A stretch of DNA of 11,843 nt from Candidatus Latescibacterota bacterium (GTDB lineage Bacteria > Latescibacterota > UBA2968), in assembly GCA_018650745.1 (NCBI GenBank), contig JABIFK010000319.1, forward strand, positions 1 to 11,843, read 5' to 3'. How positions within the stretch are numbered: the first letter of the stretch is position 1; the number at the start of each line of letters is the position of its first letter. The notes under the pieces are model-generated. The model was not told the origin of the DNA. It made no database searches and saw nothing but the letters and a program-made list of their open reading frames with translations. The position numbers and the translations under genes were made by a program. Positions 1 through 6,513 of the stretch are shown here, piece by piece.

Positions 1-426
1 ATCTTGGGGCGCTGCGGTCATCATGGTGAGTGCGCCAGCTTCTGCGCCGGGTTTGCCACCGCTTACGGGTGTGTCGACCACGTGAATATCTTTGCCGAGA
101 ACGAGTTGCTCAATTTCCCGTATTTCATATGGGTGAATGGTGGCGGAGACGATGATGGTTGAGCCGGGTTTGAGTCCGGCAAGCAACCCCGTGTCGCCTT
201 GCAGAGCTTGTTTAACTTGTGTGCCACTGAGTACCATGATGAAGACGGCTTCTGAACTTTCACCGACTTCTTTGCATGTTGCTGCCGGTGTACCGCCCAA
301 AGATTGAAGGGTTTCCAATTGTTTTGAACTGAGGTCAAAGCCGGTGAGGTTGAATCCGCTTTTGATCAAGTTTTCGGCCATGCTGATGCCCATGTTGCCC
401 AGGCCTATGAATCCTATGTTTTTCAT
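1..426 (-). CDS. NAD(P)-dependent 3-hydroxyisobutyrate dehydrogenase-like protein (N-terminal part, cut by window edge)
   Basis: The first 142 residues are visible and the frame is open to the window edge; family members are about 290 residues, so roughly half is missing. Residues 5-13 form a Rossmann dinucleotide-binding loop (GFIGLGNMG), and residues 118-124 read DTPVSGG, the substrate-binding signature of the 6-phosphogluconate / beta-hydroxyacid dehydrogenase family (3-hydroxyisobutyrate dehydrogenase, tartronate semialdehyde reductase). Such enzymes oxidise or reduce beta-hydroxyacids with NAD(P) in the cytoplasm. The catalytic lysine lies in the unseen part, so activity cannot be judged. 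The ATG at 426 follows a GGAG six bases upstream. It lies 125 bases downstream of the aldo/keto reductase on the same strand and may share its transcript. The exact substrate is unknown; GarR, MmsB and related dehydrogenases cannot be told apart from this fragment. Confidence 0.88.
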   Translation of the reverse strand, partial: MKNIGFIGLGNMGISMAENLIKSGFNLTGFDLSSKQLETLQSLGGTPAATCKEVGESSEAVFIMVLSGTQVKQALQGDTGLLAGLKPGSTIIVSATIHPYEIREIEQLVLGKDIHVVDTPVSGGKPGAEAGALTMMTAAPQD

Positions 427-448
427 GTTGTCTCCAAATAAGTGAGTG

Positions 449-537
449 AATCAACGAATTGACGAATCAACGAATCAGCGCACAGGCGAAGCCTACAACG
501 AGCGTAGCGAGTCATCAACGAATTGGCGAATAAAACG
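449..537. repeat. Degenerate tandem 8-base repeats in the intergenic spacer
   Basis: Four consecutive octamers run from 449 to 480: AATCAACG, AATTGACG, AATCAACG, AATCAGCG. After a 32-base interruption the pattern resumes at 513-537 with CATCAACG, AATTGGCG and a 9-base AATAAAACG. The 18-base stretches 450-467 and 514-531 differ at one base. The interruption contains a small perfect stem (AGGC-GAA-GCCT, 484-494) and the near-repetitive GAGCG-TA-GCGAG. The array lies between two same-strand genes and contains no gene. It looks like an intergenic repeat family rather than a CRISPR array, because the units are too short and there are no unique spacers. Function unknown. Confidence 0.6.
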
Positions 538-551
538 AATGTGGCGCGTTA

Positions 552-1514
552 TCAACGATCTTCGCGTTTTAGGTCTAACCAGTCTAATTCTGTTTGCGTG
601 AGTTTTAGGTTGAGCGCTTCAATGTTGGTTTTGCATTCATCGGGGTGATAGACACCAATGAGTGAGAAAATATTTAAGGGTTGGTTGAAGATGAAGGCCA
701 GTGCAATGTGTGGAATGCTGACCCCTTTTTCTTCTGCCAACTCTTGCGCACGGTCTAAGCGTGTGAAGTTTTGCTCATAGGCATATGCTTCGATGCATGA
801 ATGAAGTAAGTTGGATTTGTATGCGTCAAATGTGTTGCGTGTAAAACGACCCGACCAAAAACCTTGTGCCATGCTCGACCACGTGAATAAGGCCATTTTT
901 TGTTCGGCATACCAGGCACGGCTGTCTTCGTTTTTTGGGCCACTGATGGTGACACAGTCATCCCAAGGAGTTTTGACTTGCTCGGCCATGGTGTAATTGG
1001 GGCTGCTCACGGTAAAAGGTTGTAAGTTGTGTTTATACGCATATTCATTGGCTTTTTGAATGCGGGATATGGCCCAGTTTGATCCACCAAACACGCCAAT
1101 GCGCCCAGCGGCTTTGTGTTCGTTTAAGACTTCTACAATGGGGCCAACTTCTTGGGTGGGATCATCACGGTGCAAAATGTAGATGTCGATAAAGTTTGTG
1201 TGAAAGCGCGCCAGTGAATCGTGGAGTTCTGAGGTGATGTCAAAAGGGGTGACGCGTTTGCGATCGCCACTGTGATGCGCCCCTTTGGTGAGGATCACCA
1301 CTTTGTCGCGTATGCCACGCGATTCTATCCATTGGCCGACCATGCTTTCACTCTTGCCATGGCCATAGACATGGGCGCTGTCAAAGGCATTCACCCCGAG
1401 TTCAAAAACGCCGTCGAGCAACGATTCTTCGGCTTGTTCTTGTTCACTTGTACCTTGCAATATGCGTGAAATGGGTTTATCTACCCCTTCAATATGTCCA
1501 TAGACCATTGGCAT
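552..1514 (-). CDS. Aldo/keto reductase family oxidoreductase
   Basis: A full-length 320-residue cytoplasmic protein of the aldo/keto reductase superfamily, a TIM barrel that uses NAD(P)H to interconvert carbonyls and alcohols. The catalytic tetrad is intact: Asp45 in NAFDSAHVYG, Tyr50, Lys77 in ILTKG, and His115 in YILHRDD. The C-terminal part carries the expected cofactor-side region (FSLIGVYHPDE near residue 285) and the usual length. The ATG at 1514 has AGGA eight bases upstream; a second in-frame ATG two codons later is possible. The opening (GVDKPISRILQGT) is typical of sugar- or polyol-associated branches, but the substrate is unknown. The gene is transcribed away from the Gfo/Idh/MocA operon across a shared promoter region and has the dehydrogenase fragment downstream, so a role in the same carbohydrate pathway is likely. 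The stop codon lies within a further partial repeat-like TCAACGA motif. Confidence 0.93.
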   Translation of the reverse strand: MPMVYGHIEGVDKPISRILQGTSEQEQAEESLLDGVFELGVNAFDSAHVYGHGKSESMVGQWIESRGIRDKVVILTKGAHHSGDRKRVTPFDITSELHDSLARFHTNFIDIYILHRDDPTQEVGPIVEVLNEHKAAGRIGVFGGSNWAISRIQKANEYAYKHNLQPFTVSSPNYTMAEQVKTPWDDCVTISGPKNEDSRAWYAEQKMALFTWSSMAQGFWSGRFTRNTFDAYKSNLLHSCIEAYAYEQNFTRLDRAQELAEEKGVSIPHIALAFIFNQPLNIFSLIGVYHPDECKTNIEALNLKLTQTELDWLDLKREDR

Positions 1515-1557
1515 TGTGTGTGTCCTGTTAGAAGTGTATTATTTTGGAATTGGAATA

Positions 1558-1585
1558 ATTATATTTTTTTTGGATTAATTGTCAA
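1558..1585 (-). promoter_or_regulatory. Consensus sigma70 promoter for the aldo/keto reductase gene
   Basis: Read on the minus strand, TTGACA (1585-1580) is followed by a 16-base spacer and TATAAT (1563-1558). Both hexamers match the consensus exactly. The predicted start would be near 1551, about 37 bases before the ATG at 1514. The region is strongly AT-rich. Confidence 0.75.
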
Positions 1586-1587
1586 GA

Positions 1588-1612
1588 AATAATGCCTTCA
1601 AATGGTATAATT
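1588..1612. promoter_or_regulatory. Imperfect inverted repeat between divergent promoters (candidate operator)
   Basis: AATAATGCC (1588-1596), a 7-base centre, and GGTATAATT (1604-1612) pair at 7 of 9 positions. The repeat sits between the two -35 boxes of the divergent promoters (1585 and 1620) and overlaps an extended -10 (TGGTATAAT, 1603-1611) that could be a second plus-strand promoter. Location and AT-rich symmetry suit a repressor site, plausibly for the ROK protein of this operon. This is inference; half-match repeats arise by chance in AT-rich DNA. Confidence 0.4.
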
Positions 1613-1619
1613 AGTTCGT

Positions 1620-1648
1620 TTGACAAAAAATTAAAGGTATTTTATAAT
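1620..1648 (+). promoter_or_regulatory. Consensus sigma70 promoter of the Gfo/Idh/MocA-ROK operon
   Basis: TTGACA (1620-1625) and TATAAT (1643-1648) are separated by exactly 17 bases, an exact match to the ideal housekeeping promoter. Transcription would start near 1655, giving a short leader of about 30 bases that contains GGAGGA at 1676-1681, five bases before the first ATG. Such a strong core promoter usually needs a repressor to be controllable, which fits the regulator encoded in the operon. Confidence 0.8.
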
Positions 1649-1686
1649 GATGACATCGTTTTACATCTCAGATATGGAGGAATAGG

Positions 1687-2697
1687 ATGCGTTATCGTGT
1701 GGGTTTGATTGGCACAGGTGGTATTGCGCGGGCACATGGAAAGGCTTGTCAGCAGGTTGATCGGGCGGAGCTGGTTGCTGTTTGCGATATATCGAAAGAT
1801 GCCCTGGCAAATTTTGGTGATCAATTTGGTGTTGAGGCGCAGTATCTCAATTTGGATGACATGCTGGCGCGTGAGAATTTGGATATTGTCGTGATTTGTA
1901 ATTGGGGTGCTTATCATGCCGAAACGGGCATTCAGGCGGCACGCTCGGGGCAGGTGAAGGCCGTTTTGTGCGAGAAGCCTTTTACGATCAACGCTGCTGA
2001 AGCTGAGGCATTTGCACAGGCCGGAAAAGAAAGCGGTGTGCTGGTGGCCGAGGCATTTAAGTTTCGATATCACCCGATGCATATCAAGGCCAAGGAATTG
2101 GTTGCTTCGGGTGCTGTGGGTGAATTGTTGCAGGTGCGTAGTACATTTGGCACATGTGTGCCTTCAGAAAAACGAAGACCTGAGAACAATTGGCGTTGGA
2201 ATAAAGAACAAGGTGGGGGCAGTATTTTTGATTTGGCGTGTTATAATATTCACCATGCACGGTTCATATTTGGTGCTGAACCCGAGTGTATTTTTGCAGT
2301 CAAACTTCCGGGCGTTGAAGTGGATGATGCTTCTTCTATTGTGATGGTTTTTGGCGGTGGACGCACGGCGCAAATATCTGTGTCGTTTAATGCTTGGCAA
2401 TCGCAATATGCCGAAATAATTGGTGATCAAGGTATGTTACGTATGGATAAAGCATGGAATAATGAGGATCAGGCGGTCGCCATTGAACAAGAAACCCGCG
2501 ATGGCAAAGAGGTCATTGAATTTGAGTCGGTATTTCAATTTGCGTTGCAATTGGAACATTTATGCGAGTGTTTGGAAACGGGGGCACCGCATCGTATTCC
2601 ACCAGAAGATAGTATTGCGCAGATGCGGGTGATTGATGCGATTTATGAATCGATGGCGACGGGACAATCGGTTGAACTGGCGGGAGGTGCAAAATGA
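1687..2697 (+). CDS. Gfo/Idh/MocA family oxidoreductase (glucose-fructose oxidoreductase / dihydrodiol dehydrogenase-like)
   Basis: A 336-residue cytoplasmic NAD(P)-dependent oxidoreductase. Residues 5-16 (VGLIGTGGIARA) form the Rossmann cofactor site. CEKPF at 95-99 supplies the family lysine (Lys97). GGGSIFDLACYNIH at 177-190 is the active-site segment, with Asp182 followed by Tyr186 where inositol-dehydrogenase-type members have His. A tyrosine here is typical of the glucose-fructose oxidoreductase, dihydrodiol dehydrogenase and xylose dehydrogenase branch, so oxidation of an aldose or related sugar is the best guess. There is no signal peptide, unlike periplasmic GFOR. The gene starts with a strong ribosome site (GGAGGA) and its stop overlaps the next start in an ATGA, which points to translational coupling. 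First gene of the operon; the substrate is not determinable. Confidence 0.92.
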   Translation: MRYRVGLIGTGGIARAHGKACQQVDRAELVAVCDISKDALANFGDQFGVEAQYLNLDDMLARENLDIVVICNWGAYHAETGIQAARSGQVKAVLCEKPFTINAAEAEAFAQAGKESGVLVAEAFKFRYHPMHIKAKELVASGAVGELLQVRSTFGTCVPSEKRRPENNWRWNKEQGGGSIFDLACYNIHHARFIFGAEPECIFAVKLPGVEVDDASSIVMVFGGGRTAQISVSFNAWQSQYAEIIGDQGMLRMDKAWNNEDQAVAIEQETRDGKEVIEFESVFQFALQLEHLCECLETGAPHRIPPEDSIAQMRVIDAIYESMATGQSVELAGGAK

Positions 2698-3785
2698 AGC
2701 GCGTTGCAATTATTGGTCATACTGGACGGGGTGGTTATGGGCATTATTTGGATCGGGCATTTACGGGTGTTGAAGGCGCCGAGGTTGTGGCATTGGCAGA
2801 TCCTGGTGATGAAGGGCGCGAAGGTGCTATGGCACGTTCTGGTGCGGCAAAGGGATATGCCGATTATGTGGAGATGCTGAAACTTGAGTCGCCCGATATT
2901 GCGGTGGTCGCATCGCGTGAGATTGGGGATCACTTGGATTTGGTACTAAATTGTGCGGATGCTGGCGTAGATATTTATATGGAGAAACCTGTCGCTGCTT
3001 CTGTGGCTGAGGTTGATCAGATGATTGCTGCGTGTGAGACGTCGGGCTCAATGGTGGTGGTGGGACATCCGTGGCGCGGACATCCACCTATTCAGAAGGT
3101 GGCGATTCCGTTGATTCAGTCGGGTAAGATTGGTGCGCCCCGATTGGCGCGCATTTATGGGATGGGGGGGCAGCATGGGGGCGATCAGTTGTTTTTGGAT
3201 TTGTATCCGCACTTTTTTGATTTTGTTTGCCAACTGTGGGGCAGCCCTTTGTGGTGCCATGCGCATTTGACTCAGGACGGCCGCAGTGCATTACCAGCTG
3301 ATGTGAAAGAGGGTGTGGAAGGGATGGGGTTGGTGGCCGGAGATGGCATTAAAGCGTATTATGAATTTCCGGGCGGTGTGGCGGTCGATTTTGAATCTTA
3401 TCGGGGTGATGGCAAAGAGATTCCTTATCGTATTGATGTTCATGGTACCGAGGGCACGATTTCACTGCCTGGGCCTATGTCGAATCAGCCCGATATTTAT
3501 TATCATCCGTTGGTAAATCCTGGGCTTTTTGGCGATGATCGATGGGAAGTGATTCCTTCGGAACCGCCGCCCGATAGTGAAAAATGGGTGAAGGCGCATC
3601 AGCGCATGGCCCGTTCGATGATTGATGTGCTTGAAGGACGTGAACCCGAGTGGGCATTGGTAGACCTTAAACACTCCCGTTCGCTTTTAGAAATGGCAAT
3701 GATGGCCCATGCATCTCACAAGGCGGGTACACGCGTGTCGTTGCCCTTAGAGAATACAAACAATCCATTTGACGATTGGAAGTAG
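2694..3785 (+). CDS. Gfo/Idh/MocA family oxidoreductase (second of the tandem pair)
   Basis: A 363-residue NAD(P)-dependent oxidoreductase, only distantly like its neighbour. The cofactor loop is unusual: GHTGRGGYGH at residues 8-17 instead of the plain GxGxxG. EKP at 97-99 carries the family lysine (Lys98). The active-site segment near 164-176 reads DQLFLDLYPHFFD, with the Asp169-x3-His173 pair used by inositol-dehydrogenase-type enzymes. It begins in a 4-base overlap (ATGA) with the preceding gene, with GGAGGT at 2683-2688 five bases ahead of the ATG. The next gene, the regulator, begins immediately after its stop or overlaps it. Co-translation with a Tyr-type relative suggests two steps of one sugar or polyol pathway, or two subunits. 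Which of these holds, and the substrate, are unknown. Confidence 0.91.
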   Translation: MKRVAIIGHTGRGGYGHYLDRAFTGVEGAEVVALADPGDEGREGAMARSGAAKGYADYVEMLKLESPDIAVVASREIGDHLDLVLNCADAGVDIYMEKPVAASVAEVDQMIAACETSGSMVVVGHPWRGHPPIQKVAIPLIQSGKIGAPRLARIYGMGGQHGGDQLFLDLYPHFFDFVCQLWGSPLWCHAHLTQDGRSALPADVKEGVEGMGLVAGDGIKAYYEFPGGVAVDFESYRGDGKEIPYRIDVHGTEGTISLPGPMSNQPDIYYHPLVNPGLFGDDRWEVIPSEPPPDSEKWVKAHQRMARSMIDVLEGREPEWALVDLKHSRSLLEMAMMAHASHKAGTRVSLPLENTNNPFDDWK

Positions 3786-3786
3786 C

Positions 3787-5001
3787 GTGGGTGTATATGA
3801 TATTCAAACGTTGTTGAAAAATAAAACCACCGCTCAGGTGCTCAAGGCGTTGCATCTCAATACCCGTCTTTCACGTGTGGCCATTGCACGGTTGATCAAT
3901 GCGTCGCCTTCCACGATTTCGGCTATTGTTGAGAAACTGGAAAAACAAGGGATCGTTTATCCGGCAGATACAGAAGATGTCACTGTGGGTGCGGGACGCA
4001 AACCTGTGCTGATGGAGATAGACCCCGATGCGTTTTATTTGATTGGAATTGATGTTGGGATTGATGGTGTGGCTGTATTGATGACCAATAGCAAGGGCGA
4101 GGTGATTGCGCGAGAAACGACGACGACGGATCTTAAAACGGATCCTCCGATTATTTTACAAGATGTGATTCGGTTGACAAATGATGTTATTGAACGAAGC
4201 GCTGTGGATCGTAAAAAGGTGTTGGGCATTGGCATCAGTTTTTTGGGGTTGATCGACAAGAAGCGTGGTGTGGCTGTGTATTCATCTACCTTGCCCAGTT
4301 GGGAAGGGATTGCATTTGTAAAGCTGTTTGAAGATGCTTTTCAATTGCCAACCTTTTTAGAGAATAATGCCAATGCGATGACTTTGGGTGAGGCGCGTTT
4401 TGGTGTTGCAATGGCAAAGGATCATATCTTTGGTGTGCATATTTCACGTGGGTTAGGTGGGGGCATTCTGGTGAACCGGGAGTTGTATACCGGGCATTTT
4501 GCTACTGCGGGTGAATTTGGGCATATGGTGATCAATCCTAATGGTGCAGTATGTACGTGTGGTATGCGAGGATGTTTGAATACCATTGCGAGTGAGTCGG
4601 CAATTGAAGGCAATGGGGTGCGGATGATGCGATCTGATTCGGCGCGGTTGCTAAAACAAAAGATGGCGGGCGCACAACGCGATGTATTGGTGAGCGATAT
4701 TGTGGCGGTAGCGGGGGAGGGATGCCATGTTTGTGCTGAGTTGCTCAATGATGCAGCCGATGCCATTACGATTGGTTTGGTGAATGTGACAAATTTATTA
4801 AGCCCCGAAATGATCGTATTTAGTAGGAGTGCGTTAACGCTTTATTCCCCTTTTATGACACGTATTAAAACCCAATTGCAAGAGAAGATTTATTCGCAAA
4901 AAATCTCGTGTCCAGAGATAGAGGTTGGTACACTGGGTGAAAATGCTTTGGGTATTGGAGCGGCAACACTTGTGATAGACAATATGTTGATGCGGGCTTA
5001 A
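3787..5001 (+). CDS. ROK-family transcriptional regulator (NagC/XylR-like)
   Basis: From the GTG at 3787 the protein has 404 residues, the normal length for ROK repressors. Residues 25-58 form a winged helix-turn-helix (LSRVAIARLINASPSTISAI). The sugar-kinase-like fold follows: GIDVGIDG at 87-94, GLGGGILVN at 222-230, GEFGH at 242-246, and the zinc site His246, Cys256, Cys258, Cys263. The catalytic aspartate of ROK kinases (ENDAN) is replaced by asparagine (ENNAN, Asn194), and the GCxE glutamate is Asn265, so it should sense a sugar but not phosphorylate it. Start choice: GTG lies one base after the previous stop with GGA six bases upstream; a TTG at 3769 would add six residues and overlap the neighbour but lacks a ribosome site. 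Probably autoregulates this operon and the divergent reductase. Confidence 0.92.
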   Translation: MGVYDIQTLLKNKTTAQVLKALHLNTRLSRVAIARLINASPSTISAIVEKLEKQGIVYPADTEDVTVGAGRKPVLMEIDPDAFYLIGIDVGIDGVAVLMTNSKGEVIARETTTTDLKTDPPIILQDVIRLTNDVIERSAVDRKKVLGIGISFLGLIDKKRGVAVYSSTLPSWEGIAFVKLFEDAFQLPTFLENNANAMTLGEARFGVAMAKDHIFGVHISRGLGGGILVNRELYTGHFATAGEFGHMVINPNGAVCTCGMRGCLNTIASESAIEGNGVRMMRSDSARLLKQKMAGAQRDVLVSDIVAVAGEGCHVCAELLNDAADAITIGLVNVTNLLSPEMIVFSRSALTLYSPFMTRIKTQLQEKIYSQKISCPEIEVGTLGENALGIGAATLVIDNMLMRA

Positions 5002-5066
5002 ACGAATGATTTGGTCGAGCCAAGCGTTGTTTAAGGCAGTTTTTAAATCGCTTGTTTTGGAAATGT

Positions 5067-5078
5067 ATTATGCATAAT
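5067..5078. promoter_or_regulatory. Perfect 12-base palindrome upstream of the third oxidoreductase (candidate operator)
   Basis: ATTATGCATAAT is fully self-complementary and lies 76 bases before the ATG at 5154. It sits in a 152-base AT-rich gap after the ROK gene, where I see no clear terminator. A weak promoter could overlap it (TTGTTT at 5052, CATAAT at 5073, 15-base spacer). The half-site ATTATGC resembles ATAATGC in the inverted repeat at 1588-1612, so one regulator might bind both; this is speculative. Confidence 0.35.
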
Positions 5079-5153
5079 TTGTGGTTGCTTCATATCACTT
5101 GAAAATATAGATGTTTATAAATTAAGGATTGTTGTTACCCAAAAGGAGCATCC

Positions 5154-6269
5154 ATGTCTGACAAAATTCGCGTAGCCATTGGCGGTCAAGGTCGCAGTGG
5201 TTACAATATCCATTCAAAACGTCTTATGCAAGATACCGATAGATTTACGATCGCGTCTGTGGCCGATCAGCTTCCCGAGCGCCGTGAAGATGCAGAGGTT
5301 GAGTTGAAAGCAGAGAAGGTTTATAGCGATTGGCGCCCGATGCTCGAAGAAGGTGGATTTGATCTTTTTGTTAATTCATTACCCTCGCCTCTACACGTTG
5401 ATGCCAGTATTGCAGCTTTAAATGCAGGTTGTCACGTAATTTGTGAAAAACCCAATGCGCGTACAGTTGCCGATTTTGATCGCATTACCGAAGCTGCCGA
5501 AAAAAATGATCGCTTGTTTTTTCCGTTTCAGAACAATCGGTTGCAGCCTTTTTTTGATAAGATCCAAGAGGTACTGGCATCGGGCGTATTAGGGGATATT
5601 GTTCATATTCGTTCGGCGTGGAGTGGGTTTCGGCGACGGTGGGATTGGCAGACACGGCAAGACCTGTGGGGTGGGAGCCTGTTGAATACAGGGCCCCATG
5701 CGGTTGATCAAGCACTTTGTTTGTTTGGGTGGGAAAATACACCTGAGGTTTTCTGTCGTATGGATTGTCGCAACCCGTTTGAGGGCGATGCCGAAAATCA
5801 TATTACAATGACACTGTGGGATCCTGAACGAAAAGCACCTCAGATCGATATTGATATCAGCTCGATGTATACCTATTCAGACCCATTTACCTATAATATT
5901 AGTGGTACCAATGGTGGGTTGATTGGTGGCCCTCGAGAGCTTAAGTGGAAATATTTTGACCCCGATACGGCACCCAAACACGATATGTGGTTGTGGTCGA
6001 TTGATCGTAAGTATCCACGTGAAGAACTCAAATATACAGAAGAGTCGTGGACGCTTGGTGAGCCAACATCTGCATCTGTGGGGTATACCCTTGAGTCGAT
6101 GCCCAGTGGACCCGAACGCTTTTATAACAATGTGTATGATGTGCTTGCCAATGGCGCAGAACGGTTGATTAAACCTGAGCAAACACGCAAACAGATTGCG
6201 GTGATGGAAGAAGCACATCGCCAGAATCCGTTGCCTAAAAAACCGCAAAGTTTAGAGTTTAAGTTGTAG
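5154..6269 (+). CDS. Gfo/Idh/MocA family oxidoreductase (third in the region)
   Basis: A 371-residue NAD(P)-dependent oxidoreductase with no signal peptide. Residues 8-20 (AIGGQGRSGYNIH) are the cofactor-binding loop, EKP at 98-100 supplies the lysine, and the active-site segment at 173-182 reads GGSLLNTGPH. The histidine (His182) is kept, but the aspartate four residues before it is Asn178. Thus the three oxidoreductases of this window carry three different active-site pairs and are not recent duplicates. AAGGAG at 5143-5148 precedes the ATG by five bases. It follows the ROK gene on the same strand after 152 bases and may be a separate transcript or read through from the operon; transcription stops at the hairpin at 6315. 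The substrate is unknown; a sugar, sugar acid or cyclitol is likely from family membership. Confidence 0.91.
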   Translation: MSDKIRVAIGGQGRSGYNIHSKRLMQDTDRFTIASVADQLPERREDAEVELKAEKVYSDWRPMLEEGGFDLFVNSLPSPLHVDASIAALNAGCHVICEKPNARTVADFDRITEAAEKNDRLFFPFQNNRLQPFFDKIQEVLASGVLGDIVHIRSAWSGFRRRWDWQTRQDLWGGSLLNTGPHAVDQALCLFGWENTPEVFCRMDCRNPFEGDAENHITMTLWDPERKAPQIDIDISSMYTYSDPFTYNISGTNGGLIGGPRELKWKYFDPDTAPKHDMWLWSIDRKYPREELKYTEESWTLGEPTSASVGYTLESMPSGPERFYNNVYDVLANGAERLIKPEQTRKQIAVMEEAHRQNPLPKKPQSLEFKL

Positions 6270-6314
6270 TCGGACAGGGTCTCCTGCCCAGCAACAGATT
6301 AATCAATTGAGTTC

Positions 6315-6341
6315 GGGCAGGCCTTGTGCCTGCCCTTTTTT
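6315..6341 (+). terminator. Intrinsic terminator after the third oxidoreductase
   Basis: GGGCAGGC (6315-6322), loop CTTGT, GCCTGCCC (6328-6335) form a perfect 8-base-pair GC-rich stem followed by six T. It lies 46 bases after the stop codon and separates the sugar-oxidation genes from the isocitrate dehydrogenase unit. Confidence 0.88.
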
Positions 6342-6377
6342 ATTGGGATTGATGCAGATTTTGGAAAATTAATCTGC

Positions 6378-6407
6378 TTGACGTACCTCACCTCATTCTG
6401 GTATACT
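6378..6407 (+). promoter_or_regulatory. Promoter of the isocitrate dehydrogenase gene
   Basis: TTGACG (6378-6383), an 18-base spacer, and TATACT (6402-6407), with TG at 6399-6400 giving an extended -10 (TGGTATACT). Transcription would start near 6414, leaving a leader of about 100 bases before the ATG at 6514. Confidence 0.68.
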
Positions 6408-6411
6408 CATG

Positions 6412-6443
6412 TGCGCAAATTTAGGCTTAATTTGCGCATTTTT
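6412..6443 (+). promoter_or_regulatory. 10-base perfect inverted repeat at the predicted icd transcription start
   Basis: TGCGCAAATT (6412-6421), a 7-base centre TAGGCTT, and AATTTGCGCA (6429-6438) are perfectly complementary, followed by five T. The left arm begins five bases after the -10 box, so it overlaps the expected start point. That position favours a repressor operator. If transcription starts a few bases early or from another promoter, the same element could act as a hairpin attenuator. Confidence 0.55.
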
Positions 6444-6513
6444 GTTCTTTATGATCTCGAAACTATGTCCCTAAAAACTTGGCAATTTAGCCACACATTC
6501 GTAGGAAGACACG

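Noticed and set aside
449..540. Possible CRISPR-like array
   Set aside because: Units are 8 bases and contiguous, without spacers of uniform length, and there are no cas genes in the window.
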